Shown piece after piece: positions 46,534 through 55,172 of a DNA stretch of 64,000 nucleotides. The stretch is taken from NCBI GenBank assembly GCA_011389515.1, contig JAABUA010000001.1:1-64000 (forward strand), given 5' to 3'. This stretch comes from Desulfobacteraceae bacterium. GTDB taxonomy: Bacteria > Desulfobacterota > Desulfobacteria > Desulfobacterales > Desulfosalsimonadaceae. The position numbers were made by a program, and so were the translations under genes. The notes below the pieces were generated by a model that did not search any database, had not been told where the DNA came from, and saw nothing but the letters and a program-made list of their open reading frames with translations. Each line of letters starts with the position of its first letter. The stretch's first letter is position 1.

Positions 46534-49041
46534 TTATGCTTTGGAAACAATCCGCTTGATTTTTGCCGGTTCATTGGCCGCCACAGGCGAAAACACTACC
46601 CTGGATTCGTCCATTCCCGGAATCCGCAGGACCTGCCGCACGCCCCGTGCGGCCTCCTGGGCGCCTTCCATGGACCGGCAGTTGCCGTCGTAGCAGCCGG
46701 CGATAATGATTTTCGATGCCCCTTTGAGAAGCGATTTTAATATGACATCGATATTGATCCGGCATGCGCAGGGAATTTTTACCAGGCGGACGCCTTCGGG
46801 GAGACCCGCCCTTTCGGCGGCAAGGTATGCGGAGCGTTCGCATGCAAAAACAACGGCCTGATCCTTTTGCGCCATTTCAAAAAAGGCATCATTTGCAAAT
46901 GCTTCAGAATCAATGGCATGCGCAGGGCAGTTGGCAACGCACAGGTGGCAGGAAAAACAGGCATCCGGCACAATCCTGGGCTTCATATTCTCTGTGAGGA
47001 TGATGGCCCCGTGAGGGCAGATCCTATAGCAGGTAAGGCATTTTGCACACATTTTTTCATTGATTTCAACGCCGGTGACGACTGCCGGCAAATCAAACGC
47101 CCCGGTTTTAAGAAACGTGAGAATATCGTCAATTTCGACCTTGAGATCGTCGGTGTCAATCTCGTCGTGACCGGTGCCGGCAAAAAAGATCCCCTTGCGG
47201 GTGCTGCCGGTCAGCCGGTGCCGGGCATTGGGTGACTGCAGAAAGCCTTCCCGGTCTGTTTTCTGTCTGAGAATGGCTGCTTTTTCCCGGAAGTCGGTCG
47301 GCGCCGAAAGTTTCGGCGGCAATACCAGGCAATCGCAGTCAAGGTGAACCTCCATGTCCGCCGGCATGGTGGCCTCTTTGAACGTGAGGGAAAAACCATT
47401 TTCCGTTTTTTCCATCCGGATGTCCCCGGGATGTTCGTAGCGTAAAAAAGAAACACCGCTTTTTCTTGCTGCATCATACAGCCGCTGGCCATCCGGCTTG
47501 TGTACGAGCATTTTGTTTGCCAGGATCGAAATATTTTTCCCAGCGGCTTTTGCCTTGCGTGAATCCTTCAGGGCCATGCGCGCCCATTTCTTGTATTCAG
47601 GGGCGCCGTAGTCGAGAAGGATCACGATGTCTCCCGGGATTTTGTCCGGGCTGCCGGAAATGATACTTGAAAACGCCTCTGCATCGAGGATGTTTTCCGA
47701 AGGGATGCCGGGATCGTTTTCCACAAGGTCGGGCTCGTCTGCGGAAATGATCACCCCGCAGGAAACAGCGTGCCGCTTGCCGCCGGATTCATGATAAATT
47801 TTGAAATTGCCGGCGGTTCCGGAAATCTGCAGGATACGGGCATCTCCAATGGTTTTCAGATTGCCGGATTTATCCGGCGGTGCATCCGTGCCGAACAGGA
47901 AGGTTTTGTACCCGTTGGCCGCTATGGTTGCGGCGGTTGCAACGGCCTGGCCGCCTTCCCCGAAAACCGCTACAGCCGGATCATTTCCGCCGCTGCTTCG
48001 GGTTTTGGCAGCGGCACTGCGGCCAAGGCCCAGGTCATCTGCGACCCTGCCGGCAACAATCCGGCCGTCCTGCATGGAGGAAAGGATATCTCCCGGCGTA
48101 CGGGCGCAACCAGCGACATGGATATCCGCTGAAAGCGACGCGTCGCCGGAATTGAAAAAACCCCACGGATTTGGTGAAATCCCGACAATATCTGCGGTAT
48201 TATATATATTTGCGCTTGGTTCCATTCCAACGGAAAGAACGATCATGTCGTATTCACGGACAACCCGGGTCATGTCGCTTCTGTTCTCGGTTACGATCCG
48301 GAGTTTTCCGTTTTCGGTGTTTTCAAGGATCTCCGCAGGGACGCCCTGAACCAGGTCGACTTTTTTGGCAAGCCCTTGATAGAAGGACCGGGTTTCCTTA
48401 CCGATGATCTGCAGATCCATGTAAAATATGGTGATATGGGCCTTTGGAATGACATGCAGAAGCTTGTTGGCGTGGCGCATGGCAACTTTGCAGCAGACCT
48501 GAGAACAGTAATCGTTTCCGATTTTTCGGTTTCTTGAACCCACGCACTGGATAAATGCAATTTCCGGCGCTGGATTGCCCTCCAAAAACTCCCCGATGCC
48601 CTCTTCCTGTAGAAGCGCATTGAGTTTGGTTGTGGTGATGACGTTTTTCAGCGTGTCTGTATGATAGGAAGCAATCTGCTTCGGGTCAAAGGGTGAAAAT
48701 CCGGTTGCGGTAATGATTTTTTTCACCTGAAGGGTCTTTCCGTCTTCCAGCGTGACGTCGAACCCGTTTTCGGATGGTTTGACCTTCAGTACGCTGGCAT
48801 TGAAATGGGGGGTGACGTTTTGCCGGCCGATGACATTCTCCGCCATTTCAAAGCTCAGGCAGGCGCCGCAGTTCACGCAGGATTCGGTGGCCATACAGGC
48901 CCACATGACGCTGTGTCCGCCAAGCCGCCCCTGCTTTTCCACCACGTGCACTGATACGTCAAATTCACTCAGCACCTGGGCGGCAGCCATTCCTGCGACG
49001 CCGCCGCCTATGATCAACACGCCTGGAGAGGTTTTGTTCAT
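46534..49041 (-). CDS. HdrA-like flavoprotein with C-terminal MvhD-type domain
   Basis: 835 residues. FAD motif GGGVAGMAAA at the N-terminus, then the HdrA Cys region (ATESCVNCGACLSFE), a second Rossmann-type stretch (~350-600), two [4Fe-4S] motifs (CAKCLTCYRICPHG, CFSCHLCVANCPAH) and a C-terminal MvhD/hydrogenase-delta-like domain with FACERSAYLAAERAG, KIPCACRI and AGCYDGNC. The first Cys pair of classical MvhD (CxxC) is here C-x-x-S. Such proteins bifurcate electrons with HdrD/ferredoxin partners. The pairing with the HdrD-like gene supports that. No Sec codon is present. Confidence 0.85.
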   Translation of the reverse strand: MNKTSPGVLIIGGGVAGMAAAQVLSEFDVSVHVVEKQGRLGGHSVMWACMATESCVNCGACLSFEMAENVIGRQNVTPHFNASVLKVKPSENGFDVTLEDGKTLQVKKIITATGFSPFDPKQIASYHTDTLKNVITTTKLNALLQEEGIGEFLEGNPAPEIAFIQCVGSRNRKIGNDYCSQVCCKVAMRHANKLLHVIPKAHITIFYMDLQIIGKETRSFYQGLAKKVDLVQGVPAEILENTENGKLRIVTENRSDMTRVVREYDMIVLSVGMEPSANIYNTADIVGISPNPWGFFNSGDASLSADIHVAGCARTPGDILSSMQDGRIVAGRVADDLGLGRSAAAKTRSSGGNDPAVAVFGEGGQAVATAATIAANGYKTFLFGTDAPPDKSGNLKTIGDARILQISGTAGNFKIYHESGGKRHAVSCGVIISADEPDLVENDPGIPSENILDAEAFSSIISGSPDKIPGDIVILLDYGAPEYKKWARMALKDSRKAKAAGKNISILANKMLVHKPDGQRLYDAARKSGVSFLRYEHPGDIRMEKTENGFSLTFKEATMPADMEVHLDCDCLVLPPKLSAPTDFREKAAILRQKTDREGFLQSPNARHRLTGSTRKGIFFAGTGHDEIDTDDLKVEIDDILTFLKTGAFDLPAVVTGVEINEKMCAKCLTCYRICPHGAIILTENMKPRIVPDACFSCHLCVANCPAHAIDSEAFANDAFFEMAQKDQAVVFACERSAYLAAERAGLPEGVRLVKIPCACRINIDVILKSLLKGASKIIIAGCYDGNCRSMEGAQEAARGVRQVLRIPGMDESRVVFSPVAANEPAKIKRIVSKA

Positions 49042-49233
49042 TTTTTTCTCCGCTGTTTTTCAATTATAGCCCTTAGCTTCTGCACGGGCGTGGAGACTAT
49101 TGGACAGGAATGACGCCCCCTATCCATCGGGATGCGTCCGCCCCAATCCTGTAAAAAAAAGATACTATAATTTTTCTGCCGCTTTGGATCAAGATTATTT
49201 TGTTTTTATCGCAAAAGTTGACTTTTATTCGGA

Positions 49234-50157
49234 ATGTATGACATAAAAAATACTATGAACCCAGAACCAAACCCATTTGCCTTTCACCAAAGCAACTTCA
49301 TCAGCCGGGGTCTTCGATGCGATGGCAGGCTTTACCTGCCGGCAGAAAGTGAAAAACCGCCCGTGGTGATCATGGCCCACGGTTTTGCCGCACAAATGGA
49401 CTTTGGACTTTTCCCCTTTGCCAGACGTTTTCTGGCGCTTGGGCTTGCCGTATTCATGTTTGATTACCGGTGTTTCGGAAAAAGCGAGGGGACCCCGAAA
49501 AACCTCGTCAGCCCTGCCAGGCACGTAGCGGACTGGCAGGCGGCGACCGGGCATGTCAAAGCCCTTTCTTCTATTGATCCATCGCGCTTGTTTCTCTGGG
49601 GATCATCCTTCTCCGGCGGGCATGCACTTGTGACCGCAGCAAGGGAACCGGGCATTTCAGGTGTGATCGCACAGATTCCGTTTATTGACGGCCCGTCGAC
49701 CATACGCATGGTGGGAATCAAAAATGCGCTGACGGGTGCGATTGCCGGAATGAGAGATGTTTTCCGGTTGCTCACGTTCAGACAGCCCTATACCATACCC
49801 GTAATCGGAAAACCGGATACCTTTGCCGCCCTGAACACGCCGGAAGCCTATCCCGGATACAAGCTGCTCATCCCCGAGGGGAGCGATTGGCAAAACGCCT
49901 GCCCCGCAAGGATATGCCTCACGCTTCCCTTTTACAGACCCGGTATTCAGGCCAGAAAAGCGACATGCCCGATGCTGATCATCGGCGCATCAAAGGATTC
50001 GCTGATTGATATTGATATGCTTCGAAAGAGGGCGGCCAAAATCCCGGACTGCCGGCTGGAAATACTGGAATGCGGTCATTTTGACGTTTATGCAGGCCCC
50101 ATGTTCGAGGAAAACGTGTCCTTGCAGGAAGCGTTTTTGAAGAAACATTTGCAATAA
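49234..50157 (+). CDS. Alpha/beta hydrolase (dienelactone hydrolase/esterase-like)
   Basis: 307 residues. It has VVIMAHGFAAQM (oxyanion-hole HG), the nucleophile elbow GSSFSGG, and the ending ILECGHFDVY with the catalytic His. It would hydrolyse an ester or thioester. The start is unclear: ATG 49234 or ATG 49255, neither with a strong ribosome-binding site. It stands alone, convergent with CutA. Confidence 0.82.
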   Translation: MYDIKNTMNPEPNPFAFHQSNFISRGLRCDGRLYLPAESEKPPVVIMAHGFAAQMDFGLFPFARRFLALGLAVFMFDYRCFGKSEGTPKNLVSPARHVADWQAATGHVKALSSIDPSRLFLWGSSFSGGHALVTAAREPGISGVIAQIPFIDGPSTIRMVGIKNALTGAIAGMRDVFRLLTFRQPYTIPVIGKPDTFAALNTPEAYPGYKLLIPEGSDWQNACPARICLTLPFYRPGIQARKATCPMLIIGASKDSLIDIDMLRKRAAKIPDCRLEILECGHFDVYAGPMFEENVSLQEAFLKKHLQ

Positions 50158-50162
50158 GACCG

Positions 50163-50486
50163 TTACTTTCCGACGCTTTCAGCAATCCAGGAAATAAAAT
50201 CGGGATTCCCGTTTGAAATCGGCAGGCTGATAATGCACGGGACTTCATAGCTGTGCAGGGACTTTACCGTTTCGACCAGTTCCGGAACGCGGTCTGCCGT
50301 TGTTTTGGCGATAAATGCAACTTCGGTTCCTTTCTCCACCTTGCCTTCCCACATGAAAACAGCATCGATATTCCCGAAAATATTAATGCATGCCGCAAGT
50401 TTCGACTCGACGAGCTTCTCGCCGATCAACATCGCTTCTTCCCTGTCTTTGGCGGTCATATAAACCCAGTTGGTATTGTGTGCCAA
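50163..50486 (-). CDS. cutA: Divalent-cation tolerance protein CutA
   Basis: 107 residues with the CutA1 trimer fold: VESKLAACINIF, YMWEGK-type (FMWEGKVEKG) and YEVPCIISLPI. It binds copper and other divalent ions; its role is uncertain. The start is TTG 50486 with AGGAGG 5 nt upstream, which decides against a later Met. Confidence 0.93.
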   Translation of the reverse strand: MAHNTNWVYMTAKDREEAMLIGEKLVESKLAACINIFGNIDAVFMWEGKVEKGTEVAFIAKTTADRVPELVETVKSLHSYEVPCIISLPISNGNPDFISWIAESVGK

Positions 50487-50528
50487 TTTTCCCTCCTGAT
50501 TTTTGCAACTGCCTTACGTATTCTGTGC

Positions 50529-51416
50529 CTATGCTTTTTTGTCCAGGGCGCCGTTTAAAAAATTCAATGTGATGGATAATACTTCGGACGGTTTTTCCAT
50601 GGGAATCAAGTGTCCGGCACCCTTTACAAGCAGATACCTGCCGATTGGAAACGTTGCAGCGGCCTTGTTCAGATCGATATACGACCTGTTTTCGGAAATT
50701 TCCCCCTCAAGAATTAATACCGGACAGGCGACTTCAGGCATCAGCGGCCAGGGATTCATTGCCATCGACCCCATGAACAGGGAAGCTTCATGTTCTGGAT
50801 GACAGGCAAGCTCATAACCACCTGTATTAGTTGGAACAATGGCATATGATTTATAGAGTTCCAACATTTCCTCGTCCCAGGTCCTGAAAAACGACTTGGC
50901 TGCCAGGTAATTCTGGATGGCGTCGTCGTCTTCCCAGAAATTGCGTCTTTTTATGGACTTGCTGGCGAGGGGATGGTCCTTGACCCCTATGGAAACACTG
51001 TAAAATTCCTCCGGCAGAAAAATCGGTTCAATGAGAACCATTTTGGAAAATGGAAAACCAAATTCGCCGCCTGCGATGGTCAGCACCGCACCGCCCATTG
51101 AATGACCGACTACAAAAGGTTTTACGATTTCAAGGCGTTGGCAGAGTGAAACGATATCCTTGGCAAGCTGCCGCCAGCTCAAACCGCCGGCTTCGGGATC
51201 CGACAATCGATGGGAGCAGAAATACGGCGCGATGACCCGGTAATCCCTTGCGAGTTCCCTGGCAATGGGGTGCCAAAGCCATGGCAGAAAGCCTGTGGCA
51301 TGCAGCAATATCAGGGGCGGTCCGTCATTTCCCCATGAAAGGTATTGAATTTCGGTCTCCCCGATATCGGCTATTCGTGATTCCGGATTGATATCCGCTG
51401 TCGCTGCCTGTTGCAT
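50529..51416 (-). CDS. Alpha/beta-hydrolase fold protein
   Basis: 295 residues. Catalytic elbow GHSMGG, the HATGF oxyanion region, a KGAGHLIPMEKP ending with the catalytic His, and a conserved Asp-containing ILEGEISE strand. Typical of esterase/epoxide-hydrolase-like proteins. The substrate is unknown. It lies just downstream of the FTR gene on the same strand. Confidence 0.82.
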   Translation of the reverse strand: MQQAATADINPESRIADIGETEIQYLSWGNDGPPLILLHATGFLPWLWHPIARELARDYRVIAPYFCSHRLSDPEAGGLSWRQLAKDIVSLCQRLEIVKPFVVGHSMGGAVLTIAGGEFGFPFSKMVLIEPIFLPEEFYSVSIGVKDHPLASKSIKRRNFWEDDDAIQNYLAAKSFFRTWDEEMLELYKSYAIVPTNTGGYELACHPEHEASLFMGSMAMNPWPLMPEVACPVLILEGEISENRSYIDLNKAAATFPIGRYLLVKGAGHLIPMEKPSEVLSITLNFLNGALDKKA

Positions 51417-51433
51417 TCCCTTTCACTCCCCTG

Positions 51434-51763
51434 CTACTTGTTCAATTCCGGCGGCCGGCGTTCCGGTACGACCTTGTGAGGGATTTGCCCTTCGTTCCAT
51501 TCTTTTGACACATACAGGCTGCAATAGCAGCTTCCGTATTCTTTCACGTCCGGCTCCCGGTATACGCACGGACAGATGATGTCTTTGTCGGATTCGTAAT
51601 CCCCGGATGAGAGGCGGCATGGGCATGCCATGTATTTATTCTGCTCTTTTTTGGTGAGCAGGCCGTTCAGGAGTTCAAACACCAGCTCCTTGTCCTTGTT
51701 GAAAAAATATCCTTTTGGCTCCTGGACTTTTTTCAGTTTTTCATAGAGTTCTTCGGCGTTCAT
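51434..51763 (-). CDS. Ferredoxin:thioredoxin reductase catalytic subunit
   Basis: 109 residues. The cluster and disulfide cysteines are in place: CPCR, then CPC (ICPCVY), then CYC (GSCYCSLYV). This binds a [4Fe-4S] cluster and reduces a thioredoxin-like protein using ferredoxin. It overlaps the glutaredoxin gene by 4 nt (ATGA), so the two are partners. No variable subunit was found. Confidence 0.92.
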   Translation of the reverse strand: MNAEELYEKLKKVQEPKGYFFNKDKELVFELLNGLLTKKEQNKYMACPCRLSSGDYESDKDIICPCVYREPDVKEYGSCYCSLYVSKEWNEGQIPHKVVPERRPPELNK

Positions 51764-52020
51764 GATATTCCCAAAGCCTCCTTGATCTTGTCTTCATGGT
51801 GCCCCACGATTACCTGGTCGCCGATTTTAATGGTTGGAAAAGAGCATTTCGGGTTGAGCTGCTTGACTTCTTCCAGAACGGTTTTGCGCTCCTCTGCACC
51901 AAGCGTGTCGACATCGACAAAGTCATATTCAACGTTGCATTCGTTCAGCAGCTTTTTTACCAGCTTGCAATGACCGCAAGTGCTCAACGTATAGATCTTG
52001 ACGTCCGGATTTTGAGCCAT
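51760..52020 (-). CDS. Glutaredoxin/NrdH-like thioredoxin-fold protein
   Basis: 86 residues. Redox motif STCGHC (CxxC) in a glutaredoxin-like fold with FPTIKIGDQVIVGHHEDKI. It would be the disulfide substrate of the downstream FTR, replacing thioredoxin. GGAG precedes the ATG. The two genes form a two-gene ferredoxin-driven thiol system. Confidence 0.9.
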   Translation of the reverse strand: MAQNPDVKIYTLSTCGHCKLVKKLLNECNVEYDFVDVDTLGAEERKTVLEEVKQLNPKCSFPTIKIGDQVIVGHHEDKIKEALGIS

Positions 52021-52050
52021 TTCATTCTCCTTGGGTTAATGGTGATGAAC

Positions 52051-52211
52051 TCGCAAAAAAGTCTGATTTGAGATGGCGCCGTAAAAAGTTCAAGATCAAG
52101 GCTTGCGCAATTTCAAAGAATGCAGAGTACTTAGCTGTACGTGTATGTCTACAAGGCGTAAGCCGCAAATTCTGAGAAACTGCGCGTAACGCAGATATTG
52201 GACTTTTTGCG
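52051..52211. repeat. Dispersed intergenic repeat, copy 2
   Basis: A non-coding element of about 161 bp, upstream of the glutaredoxin gene. It shares with 1086-1223 the terminal inverted blocks (CGCAAAAAAGTC and GACTTTTTGCG), AAGATCAAGG, a GTAC-containing core and AACGCAGATATTGGAC, but carries an extra stretch in the middle. It is a degenerate member of the same family. The 90 nt to the FAH gene hold nothing else recognisable. Confidence 0.75.
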
Positions 52212-52300
52212 GTGCAATCAATAGTAAATTGATAATATAGGCACGATACGCTTGTCAATCAAACAAAAAGGAGAGGGGGACAGGAGGGGGGACGCCCTCC

Positions 52301-53098
52301 TTACATCACCTGGTTTTTCAGGGTGCCGATTTTCTCGATGGTCGCTTCGAGAAAATCGCCGGGATGGAGATAAACGGGAGGCTTTCTTACAAAGCCGACG
52401 CCTTCGGGGGTGCCGGTGAGAATCACCGTGTCTGTGAGCAGGGTAGTATCCTCGCTGATAAACGAGATAAGTTGTGAAACGGAAAAAATCATATCCGAGG
52501 TGTTGCTTTTCTGCATTACCCGGCCGTTCAGGGAAAGGGAAATTTCCAGATTCCCGGGATCCGGGATGTCGTCGAGAGTGACGAGTGCCGGACCAAGGGG
52601 GCAAAAAGTATCAAAACTCTTTCCCCTGACCCACTGCCCGCCGCCGCCTTTTTTCTGCCAGATCCTCGCGGAGATGTCGTTGCCGATGGTAAAGCCTTTG
52701 ACATGATCCATAGCGTTTTCAGGTGTGACATTTTTTGCAGGTCTGCCGATCACAACGGCAAGCTCCACTTCGTAGTCGACCTGGGGTTGTTTTCTGCAGG
52801 ATTCAGGTAGTACGATGCTGTCCTTGTGACCGATAACGGATGCGGGGTTTTTCATGAAAATCACGGGATATTCCGGCGGCACCATGCCTGTTTCCCGGGT
52901 GTGCCCCCCGTAGTTAAGCCCGATGCAAAAAATGGCTGCAGGCGCAACAGGGGGAAGGATTTTTCGGATTGTGCGCTTTTCCCCGGTTGCTTCATACCCG
53001 CCGGCCGGTTTTTGCGCAACGGTCGTCGCTGTTTTCCCGTCACTTTCCGTACCAATGGCTATGTGCCCGTTATCATCGACAAACCGTATGATTTTCAA
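52301..53098 (-). CDS. Fumarylacetoacetate hydrolase family protein
   Basis: About 265 residues. FAH signature: CIGLNYGGHTRETG, a metal-binding E-x-E (QVDYEVELAVVIGR), NDISAR, and the C-terminal GTPEGVGF. These enzymes cleave C-C bonds or decarboxylate beta-keto acids, using a metal. Start: TTG 53098 is preceded by AAAGGA and follows the acyltransferase stop by 1 nt; an ATG at 53134 overlaps that gene instead. Confidence 0.85.
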   Translation of the reverse strand: MKIIRFVDDNGHIAIGTESDGKTATTVAQKPAGGYEATGEKRTIRKILPPVAPAAIFCIGLNYGGHTRETGMVPPEYPVIFMKNPASVIGHKDSIVLPESCRKQPQVDYEVELAVVIGRPAKNVTPENAMDHVKGFTIGNDISARIWQKKGGGGQWVRGKSFDTFCPLGPALVTLDDIPDPGNLEISLSLNGRVMQKSNTSDMIFSVSQLISFISEDTTLLTDTVILTGTPEGVGFVRKPPVYLHPGDFLEATIEKIGTLKNQVM

Positions 53099-53099
53099 A

Positions 53100-54761
53100 T
53101 CAAATCCTTTGCTCCCTAATCGTGACAGTCTCATGAAAAGTCGCTACCGGATCCACTTCTCCCAAAGCAGTTCCACCGGACAGATCATCAATGTCCTGCT
53201 CAAAAATGACCGGCTTGATATTGGGCAGAGCGGCGATCTTTCGCATGACAGTAAGGCCTTCCACCTGATAATTCTCAATCATTTCCGCAGTGACCTCAAA
53301 GGGGTCGTCAAGCGAAATCCCCAGCGTTGCAGGGCTCAACCGCCAGCCACGCTTTGTAAGGTCGGAGCCCCCCACGAGATTCACCGGCGCAATGTAGTCT
53401 CCGGGACGCATATAGGCCGCCATGTATTTGGGATTTACATACTTCATGACCACTTCACCGTTCGGGCCTCTGTGGGATCGTGATCCCTCGGGAAACAGCA
53501 GGAAGCATTCCCGCATGATGTTTTTAAACAGATCGAAATCCTGCCGGGTGAAATCGCTCATGACCTCCCCGTAATTTTCCGCATCCAGAAAGGCCCTTAG
53601 CTCCGTGGCTTTTTCCGGTTTCATCAGGGCCGTATTTCGTTGATGCGCTGCTTCATTCCCATTGACAACAGATGACATGAACGTATCATAATCCAGGGTT
53701 TGAATCAGCATCAGGCCCGCATCCGGCAGTTTTATGAGGCAGCGGGTTTTCCGGGCGGTCTGCTGCAATGCCTCGGCCAGGCCTTCGGTGCGGATTGCAG
53801 TTGTTTTCTGTGACGGGACGGTCACGAACAGGTTTCCGACGTTTGCGGCCCCGTTTCTCAATACCAGGTTGGAAAACATCCGCGGGCCGACAATGGTGTT
53901 GCAGTTTTTGGCAAGATTGTCAAACCCCAGCTTTCTAAGTACGCTCCTAACAAAGTAGGGTCCTAAATAGCCTTCATGATGGCCGATGAAAAAAATCCGG
54001 CGGCCGGCAGCCTTGATAGCGGAAGTCCGCCGGAGAATCCGGACCACCTCGGATGAACGAATCTCTTCCGGATCACCGTGCCGAAAGGACACACGCCCGC
54101 CGTTTCTGTCCACCAGCACAATATCGATGACTTGTTTTCGTTCCTGGTATTCAAAGAATTTGTGCCAGAAGGCATTATCGGGCAATACCGGAAATATGCA
54201 CCGGTTAAAGGAAAACGGTATAGCAAGAAGCTGTTCGAGCCTGCTTTTGGAAAATTCCCGAAAAAATTTATGCTGCAGCATCTGGTTTTTCTTTTCCGTC
54301 AACTTCCATCGTATTTCAGGAAATTCCCTATTGGGATCCAGCCCATGGGATGCGGCAAACGCCATAATGTCTTCCATTACCTGGATGGCCTTTTCATTGT
54401 GAGGCGCCCGGCGCAGGGAATAGAGCTTTGCTTTTAAAAATGCGATCAACTCCTGGAAATTCAGGTGATTTTTCCACCCCCGAAAGTTCTGGACAAGACC
54501 CTTCAAACCGGGGATTTTAAGCAAAAAAGACTGGACCCGGAGGGAAATCCGGTCGGCAGCCGCTGCAAGGCTCGAAAAGAGAGAAAATACCCAGTCGATG
54601 ATCCGGTAGCGGATTTTATTGCCGTCGATGTGGGTAACGTATTCCTCAAGCCGCTCCTTGTTTTCGACGAAAAAACGGGGGAGTTCATCAGGGGTATATT
54701 TATCTTTTACATCGGCCAGCCATTTGACCAGCGCGTTTTTGTCCGGCAGTTTCATATGCAT
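53100..54761 (-). CDS. GPAT/PlsB-like acyltransferase with altered HX4D motif
   Basis: 553 residues. The C-terminal ~300 residues follow the glycerol-3-phosphate acyltransferase fold: the block IIFIGHHEGYLGPYF-like at 258-270 where HX4D is expected, and motif III LFPEGSRSH. In the first motif there is no Asp at +5 of either His261 (Leu266) or His262 (Gly267). An N-terminal ~200-residue helical region precedes it, as in PlsB. It may use another base or be non-catalytic. It is followed directly by the FAH gene. Confidence 0.75.
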   Translation of the reverse strand: MHMKLPDKNALVKWLADVKDKYTPDELPRFFVENKERLEEYVTHIDGNKIRYRIIDWVFSLFSSLAAAADRISLRVQSFLLKIPGLKGLVQNFRGWKNHLNFQELIAFLKAKLYSLRRAPHNEKAIQVMEDIMAFAASHGLDPNREFPEIRWKLTEKKNQMLQHKFFREFSKSRLEQLLAIPFSFNRCIFPVLPDNAFWHKFFEYQERKQVIDIVLVDRNGGRVSFRHGDPEEIRSSEVVRILRRTSAIKAAGRRIFFIGHHEGYLGPYFVRSVLRKLGFDNLAKNCNTIVGPRMFSNLVLRNGAANVGNLFVTVPSQKTTAIRTEGLAEALQQTARKTRCLIKLPDAGLMLIQTLDYDTFMSSVVNGNEAAHQRNTALMKPEKATELRAFLDAENYGEVMSDFTRQDFDLFKNIMRECFLLFPEGSRSHRGPNGEVVMKYVNPKYMAAYMRPGDYIAPVNLVGGSDLTKRGWRLSPATLGISLDDPFEVTAEMIENYQVEGLTVMRKIAALPNIKPVIFEQDIDDLSGGTALGEVDPVATFHETVTIREQRI

Positions 54762-55136
54762 AAGGGACGCCCATGAAATTATGCGTTTCTATTTATTTCA
54801 GGGCAAAGCCCTAACACTCCCGCGATATTCCTACCGCGCTGAGCTGCCCTGTTTGCGGTGGCTCGGTGTTGTCCGTAAATATCAGACCCCGTTCAATTCC
54901 GCAGCAGATAATATGGTGCAAAGCCACTGGTGCGTCTATATCATATTTTCGTGGCATAATGGACGGATATCACATTTTCTCGCAAATAGGAAACGCATAA
55001 TTGGATGAGCGTCCCCTACATTGTTGACAGGTAAATGATGCGAATTGTTTTTTTCAGGATCGGCACAAACACATAGCGCAGGAAACAGACCCATGGGAAA
55101 AACGGCCCCGAAAAGTATGACGTCTCTCCTGTTTAT
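54762..55136. other. Intergenic region, nothing recognised
   Basis: About 375 bp between the divergently oriented acyltransferase and MerR genes. I see no RNA gene, hairpin of note or conserved short open frame here. Base composition is more A/T-rich than in the neighbouring genes. Confidence 0.6.
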
Positions 55137-55166
55137 TTGACAATTACGTAACTGTATGGTTATACT
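55137..55166 (+). promoter_or_regulatory. Near-consensus promoter of the MerR operon, leaderless start
   Basis: TTGACA (55137-55142), 18-nt spacer, TATACT (55161-55166). The spacer contains the imperfect dyad GTAAC...GTTATAC, a plausible MerR-family operator. Transcription from this -10 would begin at or near 55173, which is the ATG itself, so the mRNA is probably leaderless. Confidence 0.65.
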
Positions 55167-55172
55167 TTGCCC

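Noticed and set aside
46534-49041. Selenocysteine in the HdrA-like protein
   Set aside because: HdrA homologues in this group can contain Sec, but this gene has no in-frame TGA and keeps Cys at the motif positions.
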